Assembly: GCF_001421805.1 (NCBI RefSeq)
Contig: NZ_LMLC01000001.1
Span: 434,001-498,000, forward strand
Direction of reading: 5' to 3'
From: Sphingomonas sp. Leaf34
GTDB lineage: Bacteria > Pseudomonadota > Alphaproteobacteria > Sphingomonadales > Sphingomonadaceae
Length of the DNA stretch: 64,000 nucleotides
Position 1 is the first letter of the stretch. Every line of letters starts with the position of its first letter. The position numbers were made by a program, and so were the translations under genes. A model generated the notes under the pieces. That model saw nothing but the letters and a program-made list of their open reading frames with translations. It was not told the DNA's origin and did no database searches. Positions 46,678-56,231 of this stretch are shown one piece after another.

Positions 46678-47349
46678 GTGATCGCCTTCGAAAACGTCTA
46701 CAAGAAATATCACGGGCGCGGGTTTGAAAATGCTGTGCTCAACGATGTGAACTTGGTGATCAAACGTGGCGACAGCATCGGCGTCTGCGGTGCCAACGGG
46801 GTCGGCAAGTCGACGCTGATGCGGATGATCTCTGGCGTCGAGCGCCCGACCTCTGGCGTGATCAGGCGAACCATGACGACGTCCTGGCCGATCGGATATT
46901 CCAGCGCGTTCCAGCCTGGACTGACCGGTGCCGACAATGCCCGCTTCATCGCGCGGATCTATGGCCGGGATCCCAAAGAAATGCTCGACTACGTCCAGGA
47001 CTTTGCGCAACTCGGCTCCTATCTTCACGAGCCTGTCAACACATATTCCGCGGGCATGTCGGCCCGACTTGCCTTCGGCGTCTCGCTCGCCATAGACTTT
47101 GACTGCTACATCGTCGACGAAATAACCGGTGCCGGCGACGAACGCTTCAGGGTCAAGTCCGAAGAAGCACTTACCGCCCGGCGCGAGCGGGGCACGCTGG
47201 TGATGGTCTCGCACGATACGCATGCGCTGTTCCGCTACTGCGAGCGCGGGGCGGTCGTGTTCGGTGGCGTCGTCACATTGTACGATACGATCCAAGAAGC
47301 CGCCGATGTCCATCACAGATTGCAAAGCTTTCCGCCAGCACCGCGCTGA
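46678..47349 (+). CDS. kpsT: Capsule ABC transporter ATP-binding protein KpsT
   Basis: ATPase of the capsule exporter. Walker A GANGVGKST, an ABC signature of the YSAGMSARL type (usual for KpsT/TagH-like polysaccharide exporters) and Walker B ending in DEITGAGD are intact, followed by the H-loop SHDTH. Length is 223 residues. The GTG start at 46678 overlaps the region facing the divergent GT4 gene. It is the first rightward gene and pairs with kpsM on the opposite strand. Confidence 0.92.
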   Translation: MIAFENVYKKYHGRGFENAVLNDVNLVIKRGDSIGVCGANGVGKSTLMRMISGVERPTSGVIRRTMTTSWPIGYSSAFQPGLTGADNARFIARIYGRDPKEMLDYVQDFAQLGSYLHEPVNTYSAGMSARLAFGVSLAIDFDCYIVDEITGAGDERFRVKSEEALTARRERGTLVMVSHDTHALFRYCERGAVVFGGVVTLYDTIQEAADVHHRLQSFPPAPR

Positions 47350-47443
47350 CTCGATTGTGTTCGACTTCGGGCTCATTTAACGATGGCGACGATTGACGGC
47401 GCAATGCTCTCCCGCTGCCCCTGCTTTACTGGAAGATTGATCG

Positions 47444-48601
47444 ATGCCATCGTTTGAAAATTACAATGCGCGTCGGCGATACACGGAACTTCTCGGCCGG
47501 ATGACCGGGATATCTGTTGGTCTTGCGCTGCTCGGGGGGTGCTCGACCTTGCCTGCCGCGGGGCCGACGAGCGCGCAGATCCGGCGGGCCGAAACCAAGG
47601 ACAACAGCACCGGTTTCCAGATCGTCGACATCGATGCGACGACGACCGCGCGTCTTGCTGCGCATGCCATCGCTACGGCGCCGCTCGCCACGCTCGACGA
47701 GGTCGGCCGCACCGACACGTTGGGGCCGGGCGACACGCTGTCGATCGGCATCTACGAGGTCGGCGTGACGCTGTTCTCGCGCGGCAACGGCGCCACCGCG
47801 CAAAGCAGCTTCACGCCTTCCGCGTCGGGCACCGACCTCACCGTCCGGGTGGATTCGGCAGGCAACGTGCAATTGCCCTATGTCGGCCGGGTCTCGGTGG
47901 TCGGCAAGACGCCCGGCGAGGTGGAGCGCACGATCGAGCGCGGGATGGTCGGCCTGTCGCAACGTCCGCAGGTCGTCGTGTCGGTCAAGACCAATGCGTT
48001 CAACGTCTTCTACGTCTCGGGCGATATCCGGACGCCGGGGCGGTTCGAGCTGGGCCTGCCGCGCGAACGGCTGCTCGATGCGATCGCGCGCGCGGGCGGA
48101 ACGACCAACCAGCCCAACGACATGATCGTCCGCGTCACGCGCGGGACGCGCTCCGCCGAGACGCGGCTGAGCGAAATCGACGCGTCGGGCGCGCAGAACA
48201 TCGCGCTGCTGCCGGGCGACCGGATCGAGCTGTTCAACCGGCCGCGGACCTTCCTGGTGTTCGGCGCGACCGAAAAGGTATCGCAGGTCGCATTCGGCGC
48301 CAGCGCGCTGTCGCTGGCCGAAGCGATGGCGCGGATCGGTGGCCCGAGCGAGCGCACTGCGGATCCGGCGGCGGTCTATCTGTTCCGCTACGACACGTCG
48401 CTCGGTGCCGAGCCCAAGCCGATCATCTACCGGCTCAACATGATCCGTGCCGACAGCTATTTCCTGTCGCAGCGCGTCGAAATGCAGGACAAGGACGTCA
48501 TCTACGTCTCGAGCGCCGCCGCCAATGCGCCCGCCAAGATGACGCAGATCATCGGGCAGCTCTTCACGCCGCTGGCGATCGGCCGCAGCCTGACGCGCTA
48601 G
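47444..48601 (+). CDS. kpsD: Outer-membrane polysaccharide export lipoprotein (KpsD/Wza type)
   Basis: Outer-membrane secretion channel for capsule. The lipobox LLGGCS places the lipidated Cys at residue 33 from the ATG at 47444; an ATG at 47501 would give a more usual short signal. Repeated export domains follow: LGPGDTLSIGIYEVG, VDSAGNVQLPYVGRVSVVGKT (Poly_export-like), then SLBB-like segments YVSGDIRTPGRFEL and FLVFGATEKVSQVAF. Length is 385 residues. It follows kpsT. Confidence 0.88.
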   Translation: MPSFENYNARRRYTELLGRMTGISVGLALLGGCSTLPAAGPTSAQIRRAETKDNSTGFQIVDIDATTTARLAAHAIATAPLATLDEVGRTDTLGPGDTLSIGIYEVGVTLFSRGNGATAQSSFTPSASGTDLTVRVDSAGNVQLPYVGRVSVVGKTPGEVERTIERGMVGLSQRPQVVVSVKTNAFNVFYVSGDIRTPGRFELGLPRERLLDAIARAGGTTNQPNDMIVRVTRGTRSAETRLSEIDASGAQNIALLPGDRIELFNRPRTFLVFGATEKVSQVAFGASALSLAEAMARIGGPSERTADPAAVYLFRYDTSLGAEPKPIIYRLNMIRADSYFLSQRVEMQDKDVIYVSSAAANAPAKMTQIIGQLFTPLAIGRSLTR

Positions 48602-48727
48602 GATTGGCGACCATGCGCCTTGGCGCGACGCGAGACACCGACGATCGGGCGTGCGAGCCGTGACGACACCGATCGTCGGCGCTGCGTCCGCCCGGTCCAC
48701 ATCGCACGGACGGAGCGACGACGACCT

Positions 48728-51700
48728 ATGACTGCAGGCTATATCGAAGCACTGGAATGCATGCGGGATGGCGCAATCGTCCAAGGATGGGCGACCAACG
48801 CGCTGCTCCAGTCCGGCGAACTCACGCTGTCGCTCGATGGTGTCGCACAGCCCCTGATCCGGATCGCGGCCTCGTCCTACCGTGGCGATCTCGCCGCGAT
48901 CGACGCACGGGCATTCCGCGTCCTGCTGCCCGTGGCGATCGGGACCGGCGTGCATGTCACCGCCGCGATCGCGGGCACGCCGCTCGAGATCGCCAGCGAT
49001 GCGATCCGGACGATGGCGCCGCTCGGTCATATCGACGTGGCCGGCGGGGACGAGATCGCGGGCTGGGTATTTTCGGTGGGGATGCCGGTGACGCTCCAGT
49101 TCGACGGCGTGCTGAGCGCGACCATCATGCCCTCGATCCACCGCCCCGACCTGGCCGGCATCCTGCCCGGGGCCGAACCCGAATACGGCTTTCGCGTCTC
49201 GCTGCGCGATCTGCGCGCGCGCGCCACGCCGTCGGCCGATGCGCCGCTGGGGCCCGACATGATCGTGCTGCGCGCCGGCGCGGTCATCGTCGACGACAAG
49301 ACGATCATCCGCACGCAACTGGTCCAGGGCAAGCTCGAACGCGTCTCGGCCAGCGAGGCGCGGGGCTGGGCGGCCGACGTCAACCGCTCCGACGGCATGC
49401 TGCCGATCGAACTACGGATCGACGGCATCCGCTATGCCACCACGATCGCCAACCGCCATCGCGCCGACCTGCTCGCCAAGGGTATCGTCGCTTCCGGCGG
49501 CGGGTTTCGCTTCGAGATGCCGACAGTCAGCATGACCGGCGGAACGAGCGCGCGCGTCGCGGTTCATGCAAGCGGTCAGTCCGCACCGATTCGCGGCGCG
49601 ATCGACATGCCGATCCCCGACCGGCGCGCGGCATTGCCGTCGGTCGCGCTCGACATCCTGCCCGACGTTGCCGAGCGCGGCGTGACGATCATCGTGCCGG
49701 TGTACAATGCGGCGCGCGATACCGCGGCCTGTATCGACGCGCTGCGCCGCGGCACCGACCTACCGTGCCGGCTGATCCTGATCGACGATTGCAGCACCGA
49801 TCGCGCGATCGACGCGATCTTGGACGCCGCCGCGCAAATGCCGAACGTCGCGGTGCATCGCAATTCCGAAAACCTGGGCTTCACGCGCACCGTCAATCGC
49901 GCGATCGCACTGGCGGGCAGCGACGACGTGGTCCTGCTCAATTCGGACACGCAGGTCACGCCCGGCTGGCTGCAGGGTCTGCGGCTGGCCGCGTATAGCG
50001 GTCGCACGATCGCCTCCGCCACGGCGGTCTCGGACAATGCCGGAGCGTTTTCGGTGCCCGAGCCGGGCGTTCCCAATCCGGTTCCAGCGGAGCTTTCGTT
50101 CGACGACATGGGCCGGCTGGTGCGGCAGGCGGCCATGACGCTGCGTCCCGAGGTGCCGACCGGGAACGGCTTCTGCATGTATATCCGCCGTGATGCGATC
50201 GACCGCATCGGCGCGCTCGACGACGCCGCATTTCCGCGCGGATACGGCGAGGAAAACGACTTTTCGATGCGCGCCGATCATGCCGGGCTGCGCAACGTGA
50301 TCGACGACCGGACCTTCGTCCATCACGAGGGATCGGCCAGCTTCGGCGAGACCAAGGCGGCGCTGTACGCGGCGGGACGCGCGGTGATCGATGACCGCTA
50401 CCCCGAATACAAGGCGCGGATCGGTGTGTTCACGCGCGGGCGCGACATGCTCGCGATGCGGTGGCGGATCCGCCGCGCGGTCGGCGCGACGCCGGCGCCG
50501 CCGCGTGCGCGCATCCTGTACGTCATCGCAACGCAATCGGGCGGCACCCCGCAGACCAACCAGGATTTGATGAGCGCGGTGTCGGACCGGTTCGACCCGT
50601 GGCTGCTACGCTGCGACACGGTGCAGGTCGAGATGTCGCGCCTGCAGGACGGCACGCTCGTGCCCGTCGAAACCGCGGAGCTGCACCGCGGGCTGGATCC
50701 GCTCGTCCACCGATCGAGCGAATACGACATGGTCGTCGCCGACATGCTCACCCGGCACGCGATCGAGATCGTCCATATCCGGCATATCGCCTGGCACAGC
50801 ACCACGCTGATCGAAACCTGCCGCCGGCTGGGCATTCCGACGATCTTCTCGTTCCACGATTTCTATACCGTCTGCCCGACCGTCAAGCTGCTCGATCAGG
50901 ACATGGTATTCTGCGGCGGGCGGTGCACGCCGGGACCAGGCCGGTGCCGCCCCGAACTATGGCCGAGCGATGCGTTCCCGCACCTCAAGCACGAGTTCGT
51001 CCATCGCTGGCGCGCGATGATGACCGCGGCGCTGACGCAGTGCGATGCCTATGTGACGACCAGTCCGACCGCGCGGACGATCATCCTCGACGCACTGCCC
51101 GCCCTGGCGGACCGCCCGTTCGAGATCATCCCGCATGGTCGCACCTTCACCGGCTTCGCCACCGCCGCCACGCGCGAACCGGGCGCCCCGCTGAGGATCC
51201 TGGTGCCCGGCAACATATCCGCCGCGAAAGGCGCGGCGCTGATCGAGGCGGCCGCGGACATCGATGCCGGCCGTCGTTTCGAGTTTCACGTGCTCGGCGA
51301 TTCGGGCCACATGACCGCGCGACCGGGACTCGTCCTGCATGGCCGGTATCAGCGCGACGCGTTCGCCGACCGCGTCGCCGAGATCGCGCCGCATGTCGGG
51401 GCGATCTTCTCGATCTGGGCAGAAACCTATTGCCATACGCTGACCGAACTCTGGGCGGCGGGGCTGCCGGTGGTCGGCTTCGACGTCGGCGCGGTCGGCG
51501 ACCGGATTCGCGAGTCGGGCGCGGGGTGGCTGCATGACGTCCGTATTCCGGCCACCGATCTCGCGCAGTGGCTCGCGCACCTTGCCGGTTTGCCCGAGGC
51601 GATCGATGCGGCAGGCGCGGCGACGCAGCGCTGGCAGGACGAGGTCGGTCGGCACTACGACACGCGCGCGATGGCCGATCGCTACGTCGCCTTGTACGGA

Positions 51701-51790
51701 CGCGTGAACCGCAACCGCCTGACCTTCGCCGATCGCGAACATACGATCAGCGACGATGTAGACGATGCAATCGCCACGACCAACGCCTGA
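48728..51790 (+). CDS. Large glycosyltransferase with three N-terminal repeat domains (GT2 plus GT4)
   Basis: A 1020-residue capsule transferase. Three similar beta-rich repeats occupy about residues 4-70, 100-160 and 200-265: each has G.(I/L)(D/E)......GW......(L)..DG...........R.DL.....G(F)R. A GT2 domain (about 318-560) starts VTIIVPVYNAARD, with NSD at 405-407 and YGEENDFSMRA near the end. A GT4 domain (about 595-985) has YVIATQSGGTPQTN, FHDFYTVCPT and FSIWAETYCHTLTELWAAG. The start is the ATG at 48728 (MTAGYIEALE). A terminator follows its stop by a few bases. Confidence 0.88.
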   Translation: MTAGYIEALECMRDGAIVQGWATNALLQSGELTLSLDGVAQPLIRIAASSYRGDLAAIDARAFRVLLPVAIGTGVHVTAAIAGTPLEIASDAIRTMAPLGHIDVAGGDEIAGWVFSVGMPVTLQFDGVLSATIMPSIHRPDLAGILPGAEPEYGFRVSLRDLRARATPSADAPLGPDMIVLRAGAVIVDDKTIIRTQLVQGKLERVSASEARGWAADVNRSDGMLPIELRIDGIRYATTIANRHRADLLAKGIVASGGGFRFEMPTVSMTGGTSARVAVHASGQSAPIRGAIDMPIPDRRAALPSVALDILPDVAERGVTIIVPVYNAARDTAACIDALRRGTDLPCRLILIDDCSTDRAIDAILDAAAQMPNVAVHRNSENLGFTRTVNRAIALAGSDDVVLLNSDTQVTPGWLQGLRLAAYSGRTIASATAVSDNAGAFSVPEPGVPNPVPAELSFDDMGRLVRQAAMTLRPEVPTGNGFCMYIRRDAIDRIGALDDAAFPRGYGEENDFSMRADHAGLRNVIDDRTFVHHEGSASFGETKAALYAAGRAVIDDRYPEYKARIGVFTRGRDMLAMRWRIRRAVGATPAPPRARILYVIATQSGGTPQTNQDLMSAVSDRFDPWLLRCDTVQVEMSRLQDGTLVPVETAELHRGLDPLVHRSSEYDMVVADMLTRHAIEIVHIRHIAWHSTTLIETCRRLGIPTIFSFHDFYTVCPTVKLLDQDMVFCGGRCTPGPGRCRPELWPSDAFPHLKHEFVHRWRAMMTAALTQCDAYVTTSPTARTIILDALPALADRPFEIIPHGRTFTGFATAATREPGAPLRILVPGNISAAKGAALIEAAADIDAGRRFEFHVLGDSGHMTARPGLVLHGRYQRDAFADRVAEIAPHVGAIFSIWAETYCHTLTELWAAGLPVVGFDVGAVGDRIRESGAGWLHDVRIPATDLAQWLAHLAGLPEAIDAAGAATQRWQDEVGRHYDTRAMADRYVALYGRVNRNRLTFADREHTISDDVDDAIATTNA

Positions 51791-51793
51791 ACG

Positions 51794-51815
51794 AGCGGCG
51801 ACGGGCCGCTTTTTT
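51794..51815 (+). terminator. Rho-independent terminator after the large glycosyltransferase
   Basis: Perfect six-base arms agcggc (51794-51799) and gccgct (51805-51810) around gacgg, followed by TTTTT. It begins three bases after the stop. It would separate the kpsT-kpsD-GT transcript from the following GT61 gene, unless read through. Confidence 0.75.
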
Positions 51816-51873
51816 GGGATTGGACGACACCACTAGGCACGGGGTAAGACCGATTATTTACAAGGAACCGAAG

Positions 51874-53022
51874 ATTACGGCGCCTCTACCCGACACTCAT
51901 ACCCTGTACCGATTGTTCCATCGCAACGGCATCCCGGCAACGGATGATGTGTCCTCTGCGACCGGAGCGGCGGTGCAGGTTATCCTGCCGGGTGATGCAC
52001 CGATCGCGCGACAGGCGCCGGTATTCTTCGCGGTCGATCCAAGGGTCGTCGATACACCGCGCGAACATGACGTACGATCCGGGGCGACCGGCACGACCCG
52101 CTTGGCGCCGTCATTCCTGGTAGCCCTCCCGCATGGCGCGATCCTGACCGAGGGGTTTCTGGTCGCCGATCAGGACAATCGCATCCTCAGCGACAGCTTC
52201 CGTGCGTTCGGATCGTTGGCGCGGTACGGGTTCGAGGAGCATCCCGATCGTGTCTTCTCGAGCGATCTTCCCGAGAGCGCCGAACGCCCGGGCACGCATC
52301 TGGTCGTCGGCATCCAGACCAACCTCAATTATTTCCATTGGCTGCTCGAGGCATTGCCGCGGCTCTGGCTGGCGCAACGTCAGGGGCTCGCCGCGGATGC
52401 GACGATCTGGCTGCCACCGCTGCGGCCGTGGATGGATCCGATGCTCAACGCGCTGCCGCCGATCGGCCGGATCGCCACGCAGGGTGACAGCATCACCCGG
52501 TGCGAGCGATTGCTGATGCCCGCGCGCGGGCTCGCCAACATCCATACGTTCAGCGCACACGCCTTCGCGATGGCGGACGATATCCGCGATCGCTATGCGA
52601 CGAAACCTCGCTCGGGCCGTCGCTTCTTCATCAGCCGCGGCACGGCGTCCTCGCGCAAGCTGACCAACGAGGCTGCCGTCATGGCGATCGCCGCCGAGCA
52701 CGGCTTCGAGCCGATCGAACCGCAATATCTCAGCTTTCGCGAGCAGGTCGAACTGTTTTCGGGGGCCGATGCGATTGCGGGTCCGCTCGGCGCGGGGCTG
52801 GCCAATGCGGTCTTCATGCACCCGGGCAGCGCGTTTATCGAGATTGCGCCCGAAGGCCGCGAGGGCGATGCCACGCTGTTCGCCAATCTCGCGCATCATC
52901 GCCAGCTCGACTATTTCGCCGCGGTCGGCCCGACGGTGGCGAACGATCCCCGTCCGATCGACCGCCGCGCGTTCACGATCGATGTCGAGATCATGCGAGA
53001 CCTGTTCGCTCAGCTCGACTGA
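51874..53022 (+). CDS. GT61-family (DUF563) glycosyltransferase
   Basis: Sugar transferase of the GT61 family in the capsule locus. Motifs are GTHLVVGIQTNLNYFHWLLEALPRLW (the conserved FHWL region), RFFISRGTASSRKLTNEA, and the C-terminal GPLGAGLANAVFMHPGS. The frame is open far upstream but has no ATG before the domain. I chose ATT at 51874, which follows an AAGGAA ribosome-binding site by six bases and would give MTAPLPDTH...; a GTG at 51973 with GGAG is the alternative. About 382 residues. Confidence 0.82.
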   Translation: MTAPLPDTHTLYRLFHRNGIPATDDVSSATGAAVQVILPGDAPIARQAPVFFAVDPRVVDTPREHDVRSGATGTTRLAPSFLVALPHGAILTEGFLVADQDNRILSDSFRAFGSLARYGFEEHPDRVFSSDLPESAERPGTHLVVGIQTNLNYFHWLLEALPRLWLAQRQGLAADATIWLPPLRPWMDPMLNALPPIGRIATQGDSITRCERLLMPARGLANIHTFSAHAFAMADDIRDRYATKPRSGRRFFISRGTASSRKLTNEAAVMAIAAEHGFEPIEPQYLSFREQVELFSGADAIAGPLGAGLANAVFMHPGSAFIEIAPEGREGDATLFANLAHHRQLDYFAAVGPTVANDPRPIDRRAFTIDVEIMRDLFAQLD

Positions 53023-53047
53023 CCACGGCGCCTGTAGCGGAGCGATC

Positions 53048-53320
53048 ATGGCGAAGCGTAAAGTCTATCTCACCGCCCGCCTGCCAGACGGGTACGTCAA
53101 GACGATCGGCCCGACCGCGCTCGCGCTGACGCATTACTGGCGGGTCGTCGCCGTGCTCGCGAGCGGCAAGACCGAGGTCTTCTGGGGGCACAGCAAATCG
53201 CTCGCCGAGGCCAAGAAGACCCAGAATCTTGCCGTCGAGGCAGCGGCGACGCGGGGCTGGAAAAGCCACCATGTCGATATCGTCGCGGTCGAGCGGACCG
53301 AGACGCCTATCGCGGGGTGA
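53048..53320 (+). CDS. Hypothetical small basic protein
   Basis: A 90-residue basic protein starting MAKRKVYLTARLPDGYVKTIG with HYWRVVAVLASGKTEVFWGHSKS and a C-terminal VDIVAVERTETPIAG. I do not recognise the family. Its start follows the GT61 stop by about 25 bases, with GGAG upstream, so it may be expressed with that gene or be unrelated. Confidence 0.6.
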   Translation: MAKRKVYLTARLPDGYVKTIGPTALALTHYWRVVAVLASGKTEVFWGHSKSLAEAKKTQNLAVEAAATRGWKSHHVDIVAVERTETPIAG

Positions 53321-53432
53321 GGCGAGCCGATCGCCCGCCGCCGCGTCGATGCGATCCTCCTCGTCTCGGCGGAGTTAGCTCGCGCTGCGATCTGGCATGG
53401 TGCGGTGCGGCATAAACCCCTAGGCGCAAGCG

Positions 53433-54698
53433 ATGATGCACCCGACTCCCCATGCAACTGCCCAGGCCGGCTTGGGCCGCCGCGAATTCATCGTCTTCAT
53501 CGCCGCGATGATGGCGGTGAATGCGCTCGGGGTCGACCTGATGCTTCCCGCGCTGCCCGCGATCGGCGCCGAGCTGCAAGCCGCGACCGCCAATTCGCGA
53601 CAGTGGATCATTTCCGCGTACATGTTCGGCTTCGGGATCGGCCAGCTGGTCTACGGGCCGCTCGCCGACCGTTATGGCCGCCGCCCGATCCTGCTCGCGA
53701 CGCTGGCCGGGTTCGTCGGCGCGAGCATCTTCGCCGCGAGTTCGGCGACCTTCACCGCGCTCATCTGCGCCAGGATCCTGCAGGGGCTGATGTCGGCATC
53801 GACCCGCGTCCTGGCCGTCGCGATCGTCCGCGACCGGTTTTCCGGTCGACAGATGGCAAAGACGCTGTCGATCGCGCAGATGATCTTCTTCCTGGTACCG
53901 ATCCTCGCCCCCAGCCTGGGGCAGGTGCTGCTCGCGTTCGGCCCTTGGCGATTCATCTTCTACGCCCTGGCCGGGTTCGCCGCGTTCGTGCTGGCATGGG
54001 CGGCGATACGCTTGTCCGAGACGCTCGCGGTCGAGCGACGGACCGCGCTCTCGCTGGGGTCGCTGCGCAGCGCGTATCGCCTGACGCTCACCAATCGCAG
54101 TTCGATCGGCTATGCGGTCGCCGCGTCGCTGACGTTCGGCGGAATCCTCGCGTTCGTATCGCTGGCACAGCAGGTCTTCGGCGAGCAGTTCGGCGCGGGC
54201 GATCGGTTCACGGTGCTGTTCGCGGTCTGCGCCTTCGCCATGGGCTGCGCATCGTTCGCCAACAGCCGGCTGGTCGAGCGACTGGGCACGCGGCTGATCT
54301 CGCAGGCCGGGGTGTTTGCGCTGATCGCGTTGTCGCTGGTGCACCTCGCGGTGATCGCCGGCGGAATCGAGACGTTGTGGACCTTTATCGCGATCCAGGC
54401 GCTCAGCATGACCTGCATCGGCCTGTGCGGGTCGAATTTCGGGGCGATGGCGATGGAGCCGGTCGGGCATATCGCCGGCACCGCATCGTCGGTGCAGGGG
54501 TTCATCACCAGCCTCGGTGCGGTGGCGGTCGGATCGCTGATCGGCCAGGCGTATGACGGCTCCACCGTCCCGCTCGCGATCGGCTATCTCAGCATCGGCC
54601 TCGGCGCGCTGGGGTGCGTCTATCTGGTCGAAGGCGGCTTCTGGTTTCAGGCGCGCAACGCGGCGCCGCGCTCGCCTATTGCAAAAAGATCACACTAA
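53433..54698 (+). CDS. MFS transporter of the Bcr/CflA drug-efflux type
   Basis: Inner-membrane proton-driven efflux pump. The 421-residue protein has 12 hydrophobic segments. The family signature appears as DLMLPALPAIGAELQA, then GFGIGQLVYGPLADRYGRRPILL (motif A) and RILQGLMSASTRVLAVAIVRD. It probably exports small hydrophobic compounds. The ATG at 53433 is preceded by a ribosome-binding-site-like AGGCG; a second ATG is adjacent. Confidence 0.88.
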   Translation: MMHPTPHATAQAGLGRREFIVFIAAMMAVNALGVDLMLPALPAIGAELQAATANSRQWIISAYMFGFGIGQLVYGPLADRYGRRPILLATLAGFVGASIFAASSATFTALICARILQGLMSASTRVLAVAIVRDRFSGRQMAKTLSIAQMIFFLVPILAPSLGQVLLAFGPWRFIFYALAGFAAFVLAWAAIRLSETLAVERRTALSLGSLRSAYRLTLTNRSSIGYAVAASLTFGGILAFVSLAQQVFGEQFGAGDRFTVLFAVCAFAMGCASFANSRLVERLGTRLISQAGVFALIALSLVHLAVIAGGIETLWTFIAIQALSMTCIGLCGSNFGAMAMEPVGHIAGTASSVQGFITSLGAVAVGSLIGQAYDGSTVPLAIGYLSIGLGALGCVYLVEGGFWFQARNAAPRSPIAKRSH

Positions 54699-54779
54699 AA
54701 CAGAACGATCGTGGCGTCGGGAACCGTTACGTCACCGTGACGGTTTGCGTCGTCACCACACCAACAGGATAATTCGATC

Positions 54780-55064
54780 ATGAAGAAGCTCACCGCCGCG
54801 GTTATGATGGCCGCTCTCACCATTTCGCTCGCAGCCTGCGGCGGCAAGGGTGACGACAAGCTCGGCAGCAATGTCGAGGCAGCAGCCGACAACCGCGCCG
54901 ACGCGCTGGAGGCCGCCGCCGACAATCTCGAGGACCAGGCCGAGGCCGTCCGCACGAGCGGCGACCAGCAGGCGGATGCGATCGACGACGCCGACGTCAA
55001 CGCGCAGGCGATGCCCGCAGACCAGAAGGCCGCGCTGATCAACGGTTCTGAGAAGCTGCGCTGA
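54780..55064 (+). CDS. Small acidic lipoprotein
   Basis: A 94-residue protein with a signal peptide and lipobox (MKKLTAAVMMAALTISLAAC, lipidated Cys20), then an acidic, alanine-rich helical body (NVEAAADNRADALEAAADNL). It has no enzyme motif. It resembles small envelope lipoproteins that may interact with peptidoglycan or envelope stress systems. A strong terminator follows. Confidence 0.8.
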   Translation: MKKLTAAVMMAALTISLAACGGKGDDKLGSNVEAAADNRADALEAAADNLEDQAEAVRTSGDQQADAIDDADVNAQAMPADQKAALINGSEKLR

Positions 55065-55069
55065 TTATG

Positions 55070-55098
55070 ATCCCCCCGGTGCATCCGGGGGGATTTTT
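55070..55098 (+). terminator. Rho-independent terminator of the lipoprotein gene
   Basis: Perfect ten-base arms atccccccgg and ccggggggat around tgcat, then TTTT. It starts five bases after the stop. Confidence 0.9.
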
Positions 55099-55160
55099 CG
55101 AATGAATTGAGACGCTGGCACCGGACATTTAGCCGGGTCGGACGAACAGGGTAAGGCGAC

Positions 55161-56231
55161 ATGGTAAACCGGGGCCGGATCGAGACGGGGGGATTCCTCG
55201 TCTTTCTGACGATCATCACGATCGCACTGGGCATCGTGGTGTCGACATTCGCCGCCGCCTTGTTGTGGAGCGCGCTCGCGGCGATCCTGTTCCAGCCGCT
55301 GTACCAATGGCTGCTCGCGCGCAACCCAGACCGCCGCAACCTCGCCGCGTCGCTGGCGATGCTGATCATCTTCGTCGCCGTCGTCGTGCCGACACTCTTG
55401 ATCGCCAGCATGATGATCGACCAGGCGACCTCCGTCTACACCAGCATGCAGGGCGGGCAGATCAACTTCTCCGCCTATTTCCAGCAGATCCATGACGCCC
55501 TGCCCGAGCGCCTCCAGAATCTAGTCGACAAGTCCGGGCTCAACAGCTTTGAGCGGCTGCAGGCGCGCGTATCCGACGCTCTGGGTAACAGCGTCCGGAC
55601 GATCGCCGGGCAGGCCTTGTCGATCGGTCGCAACGCGGCCGGTTTCCTGCTCGCGTTCGGGATCGCGCTGTACGTGACGTTCTTTCTGCTCCGCGACGGC
55701 GATCGGATCGGACCGGCGATCTGCCGCAGCCTGCCGCTCGAACGCTCGGTAACCGAGCGGCTGGTCGGCAAGTTCGTCGCGGTGGTTCGCGCAACGATCA
55801 AGGGCTCGGTCATCGTCGGGCTCGTTCAGGGCGGGCTCGGCGCGCTGACCTTCTGGCTCGTCGGCGTCCCCGCGGCGCTGCTGTGGGGCCTGTTGATGGC
55901 GCTGACGTCGCTGCTGCCCGCGCTGGGACCGGCGATCGTGTGGGTGCCCGTGGCGGTCTATCTGCTCGCGACCGGGGCCATCTGGCAGGGGATCGCGGTG
56001 ATCGTCTCGGGCATCGTCGTGATCGGGCTTGCCGACAATATCCTGCGGCCGATCCTCGTCGGGCGCGACACGGGCATCCCCGATTACATCGTCCTGGTGA
56101 GCACGCTGGGTGGTATCGAGGTCTGCGGCTTGAGCGGCATCGTCGTCGGACCGCTGGTCGCCGCGCTGTTCCTGGCGGGCTGGCAGATCTTGACCGAACA
56201 GCGACTGGGCGAGGCGGCGCCGGAGGCCTGA
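55161..56231 (+). CDS. AI-2E-family membrane transporter
   Basis: Predicted permease of the AI-2 exporter/PerM family (356 residues, about eight hydrophobic helices). The C-terminal part has the family motif region LVQGGLGALTFWLVGVPAALLWGLLMAL, then LLPALGPAIVWVPVAVYL and a final SGIVVGPLVAALFLAGWQIL. Some family members work as sodium/proton antiporters, so the autoinducer-2 name should be taken as a family label only. The gene has its own 60-base upstream region. Confidence 0.88.
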   Translation: MVNRGRIETGGFLVFLTIITIALGIVVSTFAAALLWSALAAILFQPLYQWLLARNPDRRNLAASLAMLIIFVAVVVPTLLIASMMIDQATSVYTSMQGGQINFSAYFQQIHDALPERLQNLVDKSGLNSFERLQARVSDALGNSVRTIAGQALSIGRNAAGFLLAFGIALYVTFFLLRDGDRIGPAICRSLPLERSVTERLVGKFVAVVRATIKGSVIVGLVQGGLGALTFWLVGVPAALLWGLLMALTSLLPALGPAIVWVPVAVYLLATGAIWQGIAVIVSGIVVIGLADNILRPILVGRDTGIPDYIVLVSTLGGIEVCGLSGIVVGPLVAALFLAGWQILTEQRLGEAAPEA

